A stretch of DNA of 64,000 nt from Conexibacter sp. SYSU D00693 (GCF_017084525.1 NZ_CP070950.1:1860001-1924000), one strand, 5' to 3'. Positions 35,249-46,000 are shown, counted from the first letter of the stretch. Numbers and translations are program-made. The notes: generated by a model from the sequence alone, not told the origin.

Positions 35249-37038
35249 GCCTTCGTCTCCTCGTCCTCGGTGAGCAGGAACCAGAAGAACCCGCGCGGGG
35301 CCAGCGTCAGCAGGTAGGGCAGCTCACCGATGCGCGGGAAGCGCGTGCGGCCGAACATCTCGACCGGGTGGCGGCCCTCGAAGGCGCTGAGGTCGAGCTC
35401 GACCGCCTGGGCGGAGCGGGCCATGTTGTGGACGCAGAGCACGACGTCGTCGGCGTAGCGGCGCACGTGGGCGAAGATCCGCGGGTTCTCCGGGCGCAGC
35501 GGCTCGTAGGTCCCCAGGCCGAAGACCGGGTGGGCCTTGCGCAGCGCGATGAAGCGGTGCAGCCAGCGCAGCAGCGAGGTCGGCGTGCGCAGCTGCGCCT
35601 CGACGTTGACCGCCTGGAAGCCGTAGACGGGGTCCATCAGCGGCGGGGCGTAGAGCTGCGCGAAGTCCGCCCGCGAGAAGCCGCCGTTGCGGTCGCCCGT
35701 CCACTGCATCGGGGTGCGCACGCCGTCGCGGTCGCCGAGGTAGACGTTGTCGCCCATGGCGATCTCGTCGCCGTAGTAGAGGACCGGCGAGCCCGGCAGC
35801 GAGAAGAGGATCGCCGTCATGAGCTCCATCTCGTCGCGCCCGTTCTCCAGCAGCGGCGCGAGCCGCCGGCGGATGCCGAGGTTGAGCTTCATGCGCGGGT
35901 CCTTGGCGTACTCCGCGTACATGTAGTCCCGCTCCTCGTCGGTGACCATCTCGAGCGTCAGCTCGTCGTGGTTGCGCAGGAACAGGCCCCACTGGCAGCC
36001 CCTCGGGATGTCGGGCGTGCGGTCGAGGATCTCGTACATCGGCGTGGCGTCCTCGCGGCGCACGGACATGAACATCCGCGGCATCACGGGGAAGTGGAAC
36101 GCCATCTGGCACTCGTCGTCGTCGCCGAAGTACTCGACGACGTCCTCGGGCCACTGGTTGGCCTCGGCGAGCAGCACGCGGTCGGGGTACTCGCGGTCGA
36201 CGGTCTCGCGGACCTTCTTGAGGATCGCGTGGGTCTCCTCGAGGTTCTCGCAGTTCGTGCCGTCGCGCTCGATGAGGTACGGCACGGCGTCGAGGCGGAA
36301 GCCGTCGAGGCCGAGGTCCAGCCAGAAGCGCAGCACGTCGAGCATCGCCTCGACGACCTCGGGGTTGTCGTAGTTGAGGTCGGGCTGGTGGCTGAAGAAG
36401 CGGTGCCAGTAGTAGGCGCCGGCCTCCTCGTCCCACGTCCAGTTCGACGGCTCGGTGTCGATGAAGATGATCCGCGCGTCCTCGTACTTGTGGACGGTGT
36501 CGGACCAGACGTACCAGTCGCGCTTGGGCGAGTCGGGCGACGAGCGCGCCTCCTGGAACCACGGGTGGTCCGAGGAGGTGTGGTTCATGACCAGGTCGGC
36601 GATGACGCGCATGCCGCGCTGGTGGGCGGCCTGGATGAAGGCCGCGAAGTCCTCGAGGGTCCCGTAGTCGGGGTGGATCCCGAAGAAGTCCGCGATGTCG
36701 TAGCCGCCGTCGCGCAGGGGCGAGGGGTAGAACGGCAGCAGCCAGATGCAGTCGACGCCGAGCCACTGCAGGTAGTCGAGCTTCTCGGTGAGGCCGAGGA
36801 AGTCGCCCGAGCCGTCGTCGTTGCCGTCGAAGAACCCGCGCAGGTGGATCTCGTAGAAGACCGCGCGCTTGTACCAGAGCGGGTCGCGCTCGAACCACTG
36901 CTCGGGGGACGCGGCCGCCGCGGTCTCCTGCAGCCGGGTGGACTGGTCGTGGCGGCCGAGCGAGTCGGTCTCGCCGGCGGCGGCGGCCTGCTCTCGCGCG
37001 CGCATCGCGCGCACGCCGGGGTCGTCGAGCGACGTCAC
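35245..37038 (-). CDS. treS: TreS, trehalose synthase (maltose alpha-D-glucosyltransferase)
   Basis: A 597-residue GH13_16 enzyme interconverting trehalose and maltose. The barrel starts [20 protein letters not shown]. The nucleophile Asp is in [20 protein letters not shown] near residue 249, the Glu in [20 protein letters not shown] near 290, and the third Asp in [20 protein letters not shown]. These strings are characteristic of TreS. About 45 N-terminal residues before the barrel are poorly conserved. The GTG at 37038 overlaps the glgE stop. In the GlgE pathway TreS feeds maltose to Pep2. Confidence 0.96.
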   Translation of the reverse strand: MTSLDDPGVRAMRAREQAAAAGETDSLGRHDQSTRLQETAAAASPEQWFERDPLWYKRAVFYEIHLRGFFDGNDDGSGDFLGLTEKLDYLQWLGVDCIWLLPFYPSPLRDGGYDIADFFGIHPDYGTLEDFAAFIQAAHQRGMRVIADLVMNHTSSDHPWFQEARSSPDSPKRDWYVWSDTVHKYEDARIIFIDTEPSNWTWDEEAGAYYWHRFFSHQPDLNYDNPEVVEAMLDVLRFWLDLGLDGFRLDAVPYLIERDGTNCENLEETHAILKKVRETVDREYPDRVLLAEANQWPEDVVEYFGDDDECQMAFHFPVMPRMFMSVRREDATPMYEILDRTPDIPRGCQWGLFLRNHDELTLEMVTDEERDYMYAEYAKDPRMKLNLGIRRRLAPLLENGRDEMELMTAILFSLPGSPVLYYGDEIAMGDNVYLGDRDGVRTPMQWTGDRNGGFSRADFAQLYAPPLMDPVYGFQAVNVEAQLRTPTSLLRWLHRFIALRKAHPVFGLGTYEPLRPENPRIFAHVRRYADDVVLCVHNMARSAQAVELDLSAFEGRHPVEMFGRTRFPRIGELPYLLTLAPRGFFWFLLTEDEETKA

Positions 37039-38978
37039 GGGGTCACCACCCGGAGGACGTGGGCCTGCCGGTCGGGCGGCCCGAGACGGACGTAGTTGCC
37101 CCCGAGGCCCCAGTCGTAGCGGCTGCCGTCGAGGAGGTCCTGGACCTGGAAGCGCTCGGGCAGGTCCAGGTGCCAGGGCACCCACACCTCGCCCTCCTGG
37201 ACGTGGTGGGCGTCGAGGCAGCAGACCACGATGACCGTGTTGCCCTCGTGGCGCTTGACGTACGCGATGAGGCCGTCGGTGCGCGTGTCGAGGAACTCGA
37301 CGTTGGAGAGGTGCTGGAGCGCGGGGTTGGCGCGGCGCGCGTCGTTGAGCAGCCGCACGAGCCCCAGCAGCGGCGCGCCGTCGAGCGTGCGCTCCTTGAC
37401 CTCGTACTTCTCGGAGTCCAGGTACTCCTCGCTGCCCTCGCGCACCGGCACGTTCTCGAAGCGCTCGAAGCCCGAGTAGATGCCGTAGGAGGGGCTGAGC
37501 GTCGCGGCGAGGACCAGCCGAGTCGCGAACATCGGCGGGCCGCCGTGCTGCAGCGACTCGTGGAGGATGTCCGGGGTGTTGGTGAAGAAGTTCGGGCGGA
37601 CCTCGTCGGCCCAGTCGTAGGCGTGCTCGAGCACGAACTGCTCGAGCTCCCAGCGCGAGGTCTTCCACGTGAAGTACGTGTAGGACTGGCCGAAGCCCGC
37701 CTTGCCCAGCGTGCGCATCATCGCCGCGCGGGTGAACGCCTCGCTGAGGAAGATGACCTCGGGGTGCTCGGCGCGCACGGCGCCGATGAGCCACTCCCAG
37801 AAGGCGACCGGCTTCGTGTGCGGGTTGTCGACGCGGAAGACCTTCACGCCGCGGTCGACCCAGCCCTGCACCACCTCGAGCAGGGCGTCCCACAGCCCCT
37901 TCCAGTCCTCGCACTGGAAGTTGACGTTGTAGATGTCCTGGTACTTCTTGGGCGGGTTCTCCGCGTACTTCAGGGTCCCGTCGGGACGGCGGTGGAACCA
38001 CTCGGGGTGCTCCTCGAGCCACGGGTGGTCGGGGGAGCACTGGATCGCGAGGTCGAGCGCGAGGTCCATCCCGTGCTCCTCGCAGGTCTTGACGAGGTGG
38101 TCGAAGTCCTCCCAGGTGCCCAGGTCGGGGTGCAGCGCCTCGTGGCCGCCATGCTCGCGGTCGCCGATCGCGTAGACCGAGCCGGGGTCGTCGGGGCCGG
38201 CGGTCAGCGTGTTGTTGGGGCCCTTGCGGTTCGTGACGCCGATCGGGTGGATCGGCGGGAGGTAGAGGACGTCGAAGCCGAGCTGGGCGATCTGCGGGAC
38301 GACCTCCGCCGTGCCCCGCAGGCCGCCCCAGGAACGCGGGAAGAGCTCGTACCAGGAGCCGAAGCGCGCGCGGACGCGGTCGACGTCGACCTCGAGCGGC
38401 GCGGCGAGCTTCGCCGCGGCGCCGCGGGCCGGATGGCGGTCGCAGGCCTCGGCGAGCTCGTGGCCCAGGGCGGCGTCGCAGCGCAGCGCCTGGGGCTGGG
38501 AGTCGTCGGTGATGAGCTCGAGCGCGGCGCGGATGAGCTTGGCGTCCTCGCCCTTGGCGCGGACCGCGGCGGCCTCGAGCAGCAGGGCGCCCTCGCTGAG
38601 CTCGGAGCTGAGGTCGGGCTCGCCGGCGGCGACCTTGCGGTCGAGCTCGTGGCGCCACGAGGCGAGGTCGTCGATCCACGCCTCGAGGCTCCAGCTCCAG
38701 CGCCCGCAGGCGTCGACGGGGAACTCGCCCTCCCAGCGGTCGCCGCCCTGCGCGCGGTCCATCAGCGTCAGGGGCGCCTCGGCCCACTTCTTGGCGCCGG
38801 GCGCCCGCCACTTGACCACGGCCCGGAGGACGTCGTGGCCGTCGGCGACGATGGTGCAGCCGACGCGGACCGTGTCTCCGACGCAGCGCTTGGGGGCGTA
38901 GCGGCCGCAGTCCAGACGCGGCGTCGGCTCGAGCAGGAGGATCCGCGAAGGTGCTTGGGCGCGGCGGGCGGCGGGCAC
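37035..38978 (-). CDS. glgE: GlgE, alpha-1,4-glucan:maltose-1-phosphate maltosyltransferase
   Basis: A 647-residue GH13_3 enzyme that transfers maltosyl units from maltose-1-phosphate to growing alpha-1,4-glucan. The N-terminal and insert domains precede [20 protein letters not shown], a GlgE hallmark. [16 protein letters not shown] follows. The nucleophile Asp is in [20 protein letters not shown] and the acid/base Glu in [14 protein letters not shown]. The start is a GTG at 38978, in a 47-base gap with divergent malQ. It leads glgE-treS-pep2-glgB, in which each junction is a 4-base overlap, so a single message with coupled translation is expected. Confidence 0.97.
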   Translation of the reverse strand: MPAARRAQAPSRILLLEPTPRLDCGRYAPKRCVGDTVRVGCTIVADGHDVLRAVVKWRAPGAKKWAEAPLTLMDRAQGGDRWEGEFPVDACGRWSWSLEAWIDDLASWRHELDRKVAAGEPDLSSELSEGALLLEAAAVRAKGEDAKLIRAALELITDDSQPQALRCDAALGHELAEACDRHPARGAAAKLAAPLEVDVDRVRARFGSWYELFPRSWGGLRGTAEVVPQIAQLGFDVLYLPPIHPIGVTNRKGPNNTLTAGPDDPGSVYAIGDREHGGHEALHPDLGTWEDFDHLVKTCEEHGMDLALDLAIQCSPDHPWLEEHPEWFHRRPDGTLKYAENPPKKYQDIYNVNFQCEDWKGLWDALLEVVQGWVDRGVKVFRVDNPHTKPVAFWEWLIGAVRAEHPEVIFLSEAFTRAAMMRTLGKAGFGQSYTYFTWKTSRWELEQFVLEHAYDWADEVRPNFFTNTPDILHESLQHGGPPMFATRLVLAATLSPSYGIYSGFERFENVPVREGSEEYLDSEKYEVKERTLDGAPLLGLVRLLNDARRANPALQHLSNVEFLDTRTDGLIAYVKRHEGNTVIVVCCLDAHHVQEGEVWVPWHLDLPERFQVQDLLDGSRYDWGLGGNYVRLGPPDRQAHVLRVVTP

Positions 38979-39025
38979 TTCTGGGCACTCTTCCCGCCAC
39001 GCCTCTCCTTGAACGTGCCTGACTC

Positions 39026-40240
39026 GTGAAGCTCACTCGAACCGCTGGGACCCAGCTGCACCTCACCTCGCTGCCCGACGGGCGCCTTGGCCCGTCGGCC
39101 TACGCGTTCGTCGACTGGCTGCAGGAGGCGGGGCAGTCCTACTGGCAGATGCTGCCGCTCGGGCCGCCCGACCGGCACGGCTCGCCGTACAAGGCGGCCT
39201 CGGCCTTCGCGGCGTGGAAGGGGCTGCTCGCCGAGCCCGACGCTCCCGTGGACCCCGAGGAGCGCGACGCCTTCCTCGAGCGCCACGCCTACTGGGCGTC
39301 GTCGCTGTCGCGGGCGATGCTCGACGACCAGGTGCGCTTCGACCGCGAGTGGGCGGCGCTGCGCGCGTACGCGAAGGAGCGCGGCGTGCGGCTCATCGGC
39401 GACGTGCCGATCTACGTCGCCCCGGGGTCGATCGACCAGAAGGCCTGGCCCGAGCTCTTCCGCGACGGGCTCGTCGCCGGCGCGCCGCCCGACGCCTACA
39501 GCGACAAGGGCCAGCACTGGGGCAACCCGATCTACGACTGGCCGGCGCTCCAGCGCCGCGGCTACCGGTGGTGGACCGAGCGCTTCCGCCGGACCTTCGA
39601 GCTCTTCGACGTCGCGCGGGTCGACCACTTCCGCGGGTTCGTCGCCTACTGGGGCATCCCCGCCGACGCCAAGGACGCGCGGTCGGGCACGTGGAAGCGC
39701 GGCCCGGGGGCGGCGCCGTTCCGCGCGGCGGCCCGCGAGCTCGGCGAGCTGGCGCTCATCGCGGAGGACCTCGGCGAGATCACCGAGCCCGTCGTCCGGC
39801 TGCGGCGCGAGCTCGGGCTCCCGGGGATGGTCGTCCTGCAGTTCGGCTTCGACCCCGACGACCCGCACGGGCCGCACCGGCCCGAGAACCACCGCGAGGA
39901 CGTCGTCGCCTACACCGGCACGCACGACAGCGACACCCTGATGGGCTGGTGGTCGTCGCTGGAGGAGCCCCGCCGCGAGGAGGCGCGGGCGGCGATGCGC
40001 GAGGCCGGCACGGAGGACGACGAGCTGCCGTGGGGCCTCGTGCGGATGTGGTTCGGCTCGGTGTGCCCGCTGGTGATGACGCAGGTGCAGGACGTCCTCG
40101 GGCTCGGGTCGGAGGCGCGGATGAACCTCCCGGGGACCACGGGGAGGTCGTGGAGGTGGCGCCTGGAGCCGGGGCAGCTGACGGCGCAGACGGCGCAGCG
40201 GCTGCGGGCGGTGACCGAGGAGGCGGGCCGCCTGCCGTGA
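39026..40240 (+). CDS. malQ: MalQ, 4-alpha-glucanotransferase (compact)
   Basis: A 404-residue GH77 disproportionating enzyme that transfers maltodextrin segments and so adjusts chain lengths for TreY and GlgX. Diagnostic strings are [20 protein letters not shown] and [20 protein letters not shown]. The nucleophile Asp is in [15 protein letters not shown] near residue 197, the Glu in [18 protein letters not shown] near 246, and the third acid in [14 protein letters not shown] near 300. Typical bacterial MalQ proteins are about 480-520 residues or longer, so this one is trimmed in loop regions while keeping all catalytic parts. It diverges from glgE. Confidence 0.93.
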   Translation: MKLTRTAGTQLHLTSLPDGRLGPSAYAFVDWLQEAGQSYWQMLPLGPPDRHGSPYKAASAFAAWKGLLAEPDAPVDPEERDAFLERHAYWASSLSRAMLDDQVRFDREWAALRAYAKERGVRLIGDVPIYVAPGSIDQKAWPELFRDGLVAGAPPDAYSDKGQHWGNPIYDWPALQRRGYRWWTERFRRTFELFDVARVDHFRGFVAYWGIPADAKDARSGTWKRGPGAAPFRAAARELGELALIAEDLGEITEPVVRLRRELGLPGMVVLQFGFDPDDPHGPHRPENHREDVVAYTGTHDSDTLMGWWSSLEEPRREEARAAMREAGTEDDELPWGLVRMWFGSVCPLVMTQVQDVLGLGSEARMNLPGTTGRSWRWRLEPGQLTAQTAQRLRAVTEEAGRLP

Positions 40241-40917
40241 CGGTCCTCGGGCTCGGGGACTCGATCACCGAGGGGCCGGGGGACAGCACGCTGGGCGTGC
40301 TGCCGCGGCCGTGGTCGCACTGGCTGGCGCTGGCGCTCGACGCGCCGTTCCACGGGCTGGCGCGGCCGGGCGCGACCGCGCCGGAGGTCGTCCGCGACCT
40401 GCTGCCGCGAGCGGCCCGCCGGCGCTACGGGGTGGCCTGCATCGGCGTGGGGACCAACGACGTGCGGGCGGCCGACTTCTCGCTGTCGCGGTGCGCGGCG
40501 GCGATCGCGGCGCTGCTCGACGGCGTCGACGCCGAGCGGGTCTGCGTGGCGACGATCCCGGTCGACCTCGGCCGGCCCCGGGCGGGCGGGAAGGTCGCGC
40601 TGCTCAACGCGGAGGTCCGGCGGCTGGCGGCCGAGCGGGGCGCCGCCGTCGTGGCGCTCGACGACCTGCGCGGGTGGCGGCTCGTGATGCCCGACGCGGT
40701 CCACCCCACGGCGCTGGGCCAGGTCGAGGTGGCCGACCGGGCGGCCGCGGCGCTCGGGCTCGACGTGCGGCCGTCGTCGCTGGTGGACCCGCATCGCTCG
40801 GGGCGCGCGGCGCTGCGCTACGCGGTCACCCGCCATGCGCCGATGCTCGGGCGCGAGCTGCGCCGGCGGGCGGTCGAGTCCCGGACCTGGCGCGCGCCCG
40901 GCCGGGACCGGACCTGA
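40237..40917 (+). CDS. SGNH/GDSL-family hydrolase
   Basis: A 226-residue SGNH esterase-like protein. Block I is VLGLGDSITEGPGDST with the catalytic Ser, block III is IGVGTNDVRAAD, and block V is VMPDAVHPTALGQVEVADRA with the Asp and His. No signal peptide is seen, so the enzyme is probably cytoplasmic. It could remove acyl groups from a sugar or lipid, but the substrate is unknown. The GTG start overlaps the malQ stop (GTGA), so it is co-translated with malQ, possibly acting on an acylated carbohydrate. Confidence 0.87.
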   Translation: MTVLGLGDSITEGPGDSTLGVLPRPWSHWLALALDAPFHGLARPGATAPEVVRDLLPRAARRRYGVACIGVGTNDVRAADFSLSRCAAAIAALLDGVDAERVCVATIPVDLGRPRAGGKVALLNAEVRRLAAERGAAVVALDDLRGWRLVMPDAVHPTALGQVEVADRAAAALGLDVRPSSLVDPHRSGRAALRYAVTRHAPMLGRELRRRAVESRTWRAPGRDRT

Positions 40918-41024
40918 GCCTGGGCCGGGGTGGCCGCGGGTCGCCGCCCCGTCGTGCGCGGCGCGGGCTGCCGGCGCTGGTCCGGGCGGACGCCCGGGCT
41001 GCGGATCCGGTACGCCTTGTGGGG

Positions 41025-41567
41025 ATGCCCACGCTGCGCGACGCCGCGCGAGCGGCCGCGGAGGACCCCGCGGCCGCGGTCGCCCCGCCCGCCGACCTGC
41101 CCCGCCGCCCCGGGCTCGCCGACCGCCTGCGCCTGCTGCGCGTCCGCCGGCGGGTGGTCGCCGGGCGGGGCGTCGCGGTCGGGCGCGGCGTGCGCTTCGA
41201 GGTCGACCCGGGCGCGCGCGTCGTCCTGGGCGACGGCGTCGTCCTCGGCGACGGCTGTCGCCTGCACGTGCGCGGCGGCGAGGTCGTGGTCGGCGAGGGC
41301 ACCGTCCTCGGCGCCCGCTGCGCGATCGCCTGCCACGCCGGCGTCGTCGTCGGCGCCCGCTGCGTCCTGGCCGACGAGGTCGTCCTCGTCGACGCCGGCC
41401 CGACCTTCGCCGACGCCGAGCGCCCGGTCCGCCTCCAGCCCCTCGAGACCCTCCCGGTCCGCGTCGGCGACGGTGCCCGCATCGGGCCCGGCGCTGTCCT
41501 GGGCCCCGGCACCACGGTGCCACCCGCCGGCCTCGTCGGCGCCCGCGCGACCCTGCCGACGGGATGA
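41025..41567 (+). CDS. Left-handed beta-helix (hexapeptide) protein, acyltransferase-like
   Basis: 180 residues. From about residue 50 onward the sequence cycles through hexapeptide-like turns (GVAVGRGVRFEVDPGARVVL, GDGVVLGDGC, GEGTVLGARCAIACHAGVVV, GDGARIGPGAVLGPGTTVPP), the pattern of left-handed beta-helix acyl- or nucleotidyl-transferases. A His in ACHAGVV could be catalytic, as in O-acetyltransferases. The N-terminal 45 residues are an Ala/Pro/Arg-rich leader. It follows the SGNH gene by 107 bases. A hydrolase/acyltransferase pair on one strand suggests reversible acylation of a glycan, which is an inference. Confidence 0.75.
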   Translation: MPTLRDAARAAAEDPAAAVAPPADLPRRPGLADRLRLLRVRRRVVAGRGVAVGRGVRFEVDPGARVVLGDGVVLGDGCRLHVRGGEVVVGEGTVLGARCAIACHAGVVVGARCVLADEVVLVDAGPTFADAERPVRLQPLETLPVRVGDGARIGPGAVLGPGTTVPPAGLVGARATLPTG

Positions 41568-41708
41568 AAGGTGCCAGGCACCTTCCACCCTCCCCGGTGG
41601 AAAGTGCCAGGCACCTTTCACCGCTGCTCCAGGGCTTCGGGATGGAAAGTGCCAGGCACCTTTCACCGCTGCTCCAGGGCTTCGGGATGGAAAGTGCCAG
41701 GCACCTTT
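41568..41708. repeat. Four GGTGCCAGGCACC-type hairpins, three in 45-base tandem units
   Basis: A perfect palindrome lies at 41568-41584. Three copies of AAAGTGCCAGGCACCTTT lie at 41601, 41646 and 41691, exactly 45 bases apart. Each 45-base unit also contains CACCGCTGCTCCAGGGC, a copy of the last bases and stop codon of the coiled-coil gene that ends at 41708. The array lies between convergent stops, so the hairpins, followed by short T-runs on either strand, could end transcription both ways. Confidence 0.92.
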
Positions 41709-42571
41709 CACCGCTGCTCCAGGGCGTCGCGGCGCTTGCGGGCGTCCTTGGCGGCGGCGCGGGCGGCGCGCAGGTCGTCCTTGGCGCGGCGGAGGGTGGC
41801 CTGGGCGTCCTCGACGGCCTGCTCGGCCTCCTCGACCGCCGACGCCGCGGCCGCCTCGACCTCCTTGGCCTCGCGCAGCTCCTGACGACGGCGCTCCTCG
41901 CGCTCCCGGCGCTCGCGCTCCTCGGCCTCCCTGCGGGCGCGCTCCTCGGCCTCCTGGCGCTCGCGCTCGCGGGCCTCGGCCTCGCGGCGCCTGCGCTCCG
42001 CGGCGGCGTCGCCGCCCTTCGCGCCCTTCTTCGCGGCGCCCTTCTTCGGCGCGCGGGGCTTGGCGCCGGGTGACGGGCGCGCGGGCTTGGCGGGCGCGCT
42101 GACCTCGCCGCCGAAGCCGATCGCCGTGACCTCGCGCTCGAGGCGGCCGGCGGCGACGCGCTCGCGCAGGTCGTCGTCGCCCGCCGCGGCGTGGAGCGTC
42201 GCGCGGACCCGCTCGACCGTCGTCTGGCTCTCCCCCGCCGCCACCGACTGGACGAGACCCTCGACCGCGGCCCGCAGCGCACGCTGCGCGCCGCGCAGGG
42301 CGTCGCCGCCCCCGCCGCCGATCGCCGCCTCCTGCGCCGCGGCGAGCTCCCGGCCCGCGGCGAGCACCGCCTCGAGGTCGTCGCCGCGCTCGCGGGCGAG
42401 GCGGTTGACGAGCCACGCCGCCTGCGAGGGGCGGCGCAGGGCCTTGACCTCGTCCGCGGCGGCGCGGTCACCGGCCTGGCGCAGCTCCCTGGCCAGCGCG
42501 TCGCGGCGCGCGGTGAACTCCGCGGGGTCTGCGGCGTAGAGGTCGTCGAGGGCGTCGGCGTCGGTGCCCAC
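41708..42571 (-). CDS. Hypothetical protein with long C-terminal coiled coil
   Basis: 287 residues from GTG 42571. The N-terminal 145 residues form a compact helical region (LDDLYAADPAEFTARRDALA, LRRPSQAAWLVNRLARERGD) that appears specific to actinobacteria by impression, but no function is known. A Lys/Pro/Ala linker (KPRAPKKGAAKKGAKGG) then leads to a highly charged coil of Arg/Glu heptads ending KDARKRRDALEQR. The start lies 4 bases after the upstream HATPase stop, so they are co-transcribed. The 3' 17 bases, stop included, are duplicated downstream in the tandem repeat array. Confidence 0.75.
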   Translation of the reverse strand: MGTDADALDDLYAADPAEFTARRDALARELRQAGDRAAADEVKALRRPSQAAWLVNRLARERGDDLEAVLAAGRELAAAQEAAIGGGGGDALRGAQRALRAAVEGLVQSVAAGESQTTVERVRATLHAAAGDDDLRERVAAGRLEREVTAIGFGGEVSAPAKPARPSPGAKPRAPKKGAAKKGAKGGDAAAERRRREAEARERERQEAEERARREAEERERREREERRRQELREAKEVEAAAASAVEEAEQAVEDAQATLRRAKDDLRAARAAAKDARKRRDALEQR

Positions 42572-42575
42572 GGCG

Positions 42576-42914
42576 TCAGACCGCCAGGACGAACCAGACC
42601 TCGCCGGGCGCCGCGCCCCAGTCGTCCGCGAGGGCCTCGACCAGGTGCAGGCCGAAGCCGCCGTCGGACCCCGGCCGGCGCTGCGCCGGCAGCCCGCCAC
42701 CGCCGTCGAGGACGCGGATGCGCAGGCGGTGGTCCTCGCTGGTCAGCTCGACGGTGACGTGGTCCTCGTCGCGGGCGCCGCCGTGGCGCACGGCGTTCGT
42801 GACGACCTCGCTCACCAGCAGCGCGACGTCGTCGGCGCGGTCGCCGCAGACCCCGAGCCGCGCCACCTCCCGGCGCGCGCAGGAGGGTGCGCGCGGACCG
42901 CCCGAGAGCGTCAA
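42576..42914 (-). CDS. Anti-sigma regulatory kinase-like HATPase
   Basis: A 112-residue GHKL ATPase of the RsbW class. The N box is DVALLVSEVVTNAVRHGG, G1 is IRVLDGGGGLPAQRR and the G2 region is GGFGLHLVEALADDWG. It should bind ATP and phosphorylate a STAS partner or hold a sigma factor; neither is encoded next to it. The start used is TTG 42914. Upstream in frame the sequence still looks family-like (VPGSRWRLTLSGG) without a standard start codon, so the true N-terminus may lie further upstream. It overlaps no other gene and leads the coiled-coil gene. Confidence 0.78.
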   Translation of the reverse strand: MTLSGGPRAPSCARREVARLGVCGDRADDVALLVSEVVTNAVRHGGARDEDHVTVELTSEDHRLRIRVLDGGGGLPAQRRPGSDGGFGLHLVEALADDWGAAPGEVWFVLAV

Positions 42915-43052
42915 CCGCCAGCGGCTCCCGGGGACGGGAGCCGGAGCATCACGGCGGTCGGCCGCGAGGGTCAGGGGCGCCGCCCTCCACGGAGCATGTG
43001 CAAGTCCTACCCCACGACGGCGACCGTCAGCGCAACGGCGCTGTCGCGGCGC

Positions 43053-46000
43053 TCAGCCGACGTGCGCCATCGGCAGCGCGAACGGCGCCGGGGACGGCGT
43101 TCCGGCGAGCTCCTCCTCCAGGTGCGCCGCCTCGGCGCGGAAGCGCTCCACGCTCGCGAGCTTCACGTCCTCGTAGCCCCGGACGAGGTCGGGCAGCTCG
43201 GCCACCCGGGCGACGAGCGGCTGGGTGTCGGGCGTGAGGCGCTCGAGCGCCCGCTGGACCAGCGCCCGGTACTCGTCGGGCAGCGCGCGCTCCACCCGGC
43301 GCACCTTCGCGAGGCCGAAGACGTCCAGCGGCGTGCCGCGCAGCCGCCGCATCGCCACCAGCGTGCGCATCAGGGGCATCGCCCAGCGGCCGAGGCGCAG
43401 CTTGCGCTTGAGCCCCATGGCGCGCAGCAGCGGCGGGTGCAGCAGGAGCTTGACCTTCGCGCCCTCGCCGAACTCGCGCCGGACGCGCTCGCGCTCGCTG
43501 GGCAGCAGGTGCAGCCGCGCGACCTCGTACTCGTCCTTGACCGCCAGGAGCTTGAAGAGCTGGCGGGCGTAGGCCTCGGCCACCGCCGTCCGGCCCGGCG
43601 CGCCGTCACGCGCCTCGACCGCGGCGACGGCCATCACGTCGTCGACGTACCGGCGCGCGAGCCGCGGGCCCTGGTAGGCCAGCAGCTCCGACGCGCGCAC
43701 CTCCAGCAGCCGCCGCAGCTCCCCGGAGGCGGGGGTCCCGGCCACGAGCTCGAGCGCCCGGGCGTCGGGAGCCGGGACGACGTCGACCTGCGGGTGCAGC
43801 GCCGCCGCGACGGCGGCGGGGTCGACGACCACCGCCCGCCCCCAGGCGAAGGCCGCGAGGTTGCGCTCGACCGCCGTGCCGTTGAGCCGGATCGCCCGCT
43901 CGACGGCGCTCGCGCTCACGGGCAGGCAACCGTGCTGGAAGGCCGCGCCCAGGAGGATCGTGTTCGCCGGCAGGTGGTCGCCGAACAGGTCCTGGGAGAG
44001 CGCCTGCGCGTCGAGGAAGAGGCCCTCGTCGGCCCGCGTGTGGCGCCGGATGGCCTCGAGGTTGCGCCCCGCGGCCGGGAAGCGCACCGACGTGTCGGTG
44101 ACCATAGCCGCGGTCGGCACCTCGGCGGTGCTGACGACCGCGACGGTCCGCGCCGGCGACGCCACGGCCAGCGTCCTGGGGTTGGCGGCGCCGAGCACGT
44201 CGAAGCCGAGGACGAGGTCGGCCGTCCCGGCACGGGCCTTGTTCGTCCCGTCGAGCCGGTGGTCGGCGATCCGCACGTCGCTGACCACCGGGCCGCCCTT
44301 CTGGGCCAGGCCGGTCTGGTCGAGGCCGGCGCTGTGGCGGCCGTCGAGCATCGCGGCCATCTGCAGGACCTGGGACATCGTCACGACGCCCGTGCCGCCC
44401 ACGCCCGGCATCCGCACGGTGAAGTCGTCGCTGCGCACGCGCAGCACCGGGTCGGGCAGCACGACCGGCAGCGGCGGCGGCATCGTCTTGGCCTTCTCGC
44501 CGGGCACGACCTCGACGAAGGACGGGCAGTCGCCCTGCACGCAGGAGAAGTCCTTGTTGCACGACGCCTGGTGGATCTGCGTCTTGCGCCCGAACTCCGT
44601 CTCGACCGGGACGACCGACAGGCACGCGGACTTCTGCCCGCAGTCGCCACAGCCCTCGCACACCCGCTCGTTGATGAGCACGCGCTGCGGCGGGTCGTCG
44701 AGCTGGCCGCGGCGGCGCAGCCGGCGCTTCTCCGCCGCGCACGCCTGGTCGTGCACGAGCACCGTCACGCCCTTGACGGCGGCCAGCTCGCGCTGGACGT
44801 CCTCGAGGCGCTCGCGCCCGACGACGTCCACCCCGCGCGGCAGCTCGACGCCGCGGTAGCGGGCCACGTCGTCGGTGGTGACGACGACCCGGGCGACGCC
44901 CTCCAGCAGCAGCTCCTGGCACAGCGCGGCGACGCTCATGCCGCCGACGACGTCCTGGCCGCCGGTCATGGCGACGAAGCCGTTGTAGAGGACCTTGTAG
45001 GTGACGTCGAGCCCGGCGGCGACGGCGAAGCGGATCGCCAGCGACGCCGAGTGGAAGAGCGTGCCGTCCCCGACGTTCTGGACGAAGTGCTCGTCGTCGG
45101 TGAACGGCGCCATGCCGACGAACTGCGCGCCCTCGCCGCCCATGTGGGTGATGCCGGTGAGGGTGCCCTTGCCCTCGCCGGCGAGCAGGACCATCGTGTG
45201 GCAGCCGATGCCGCCGCCGACGAGCGTGCCGTCGGGGTTGGCCGTCGAGGAGTTGTGCGGACAGCCCGAGCAGAACCACGGGGTGCGGGCCAGCGGCGCC
45301 GCCGCCCGGGCCAGCGCCGCGCGACGCTCGCGCACCTCGCGGGCGCGCGCCGTCACGCCCGGCACGTCGAGCCGGTGCCCGAGCACCCGGTCGAGGACCA
45401 GGACGAGCTCGTCGGCATCGAGCTCGGCGGCCGCCGGGACGAGGTCGCGCCCCCGCTCGTCGCGCTTGCCGAGCACCCGCGGGTGGTCCGGGCCGGCGTA
45501 GAGCGCGTCGCGCAGCACCGGCTCGAGGAACGGGTGCTTCTCCTCGAGCACCAGCACCTCCTCGAGCCCGCGCGCGAAGCCGCGCAGCGCCGCGGGGTCG
45601 TGCGGGAAGAGCGCCCCGACCTTCAGCAGCCGGATGCCGATGCGGTCGAGCTCGCGCTCGCCGAGGCCCGCGTCCTGCAGCGCCTGCAGCAGCTCGTGGT
45701 GGACCTTGCCGGCCGCGACGATGCCCAGCCACGCGTCGCGCGCGCCGAGCACGGGGTTGAGGCGGTTGAGGTCGACGTAGCGGCGCGCGAGCTCGAGCCG
45801 GACGCCGTAGAGCGTGCGCTCCATCTCGATCGACGCGGGCGCCAGCAGCGAGCCCGACGGGACGTGGCGGTAGGGCCGGCCGTCCCACTCGGCCTCGGGC
45901 AGGACGGGGAAGACGCGGTCGGGCCAGACCTGCGCCGTCGCGGCGCCGTCGGCGACGTTCGTGACGAGCTTCAGCGCGCTCCACAGCCCGGACGCCCGCG

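Noticed and set aside
41568-41708. 45-base tandem units considered as a CRISPR or minisatellite locus
   Set aside because: Units are fully identical with no variable spacers, and each carries a copy of the adjacent gene's end, so duplication explains it better.
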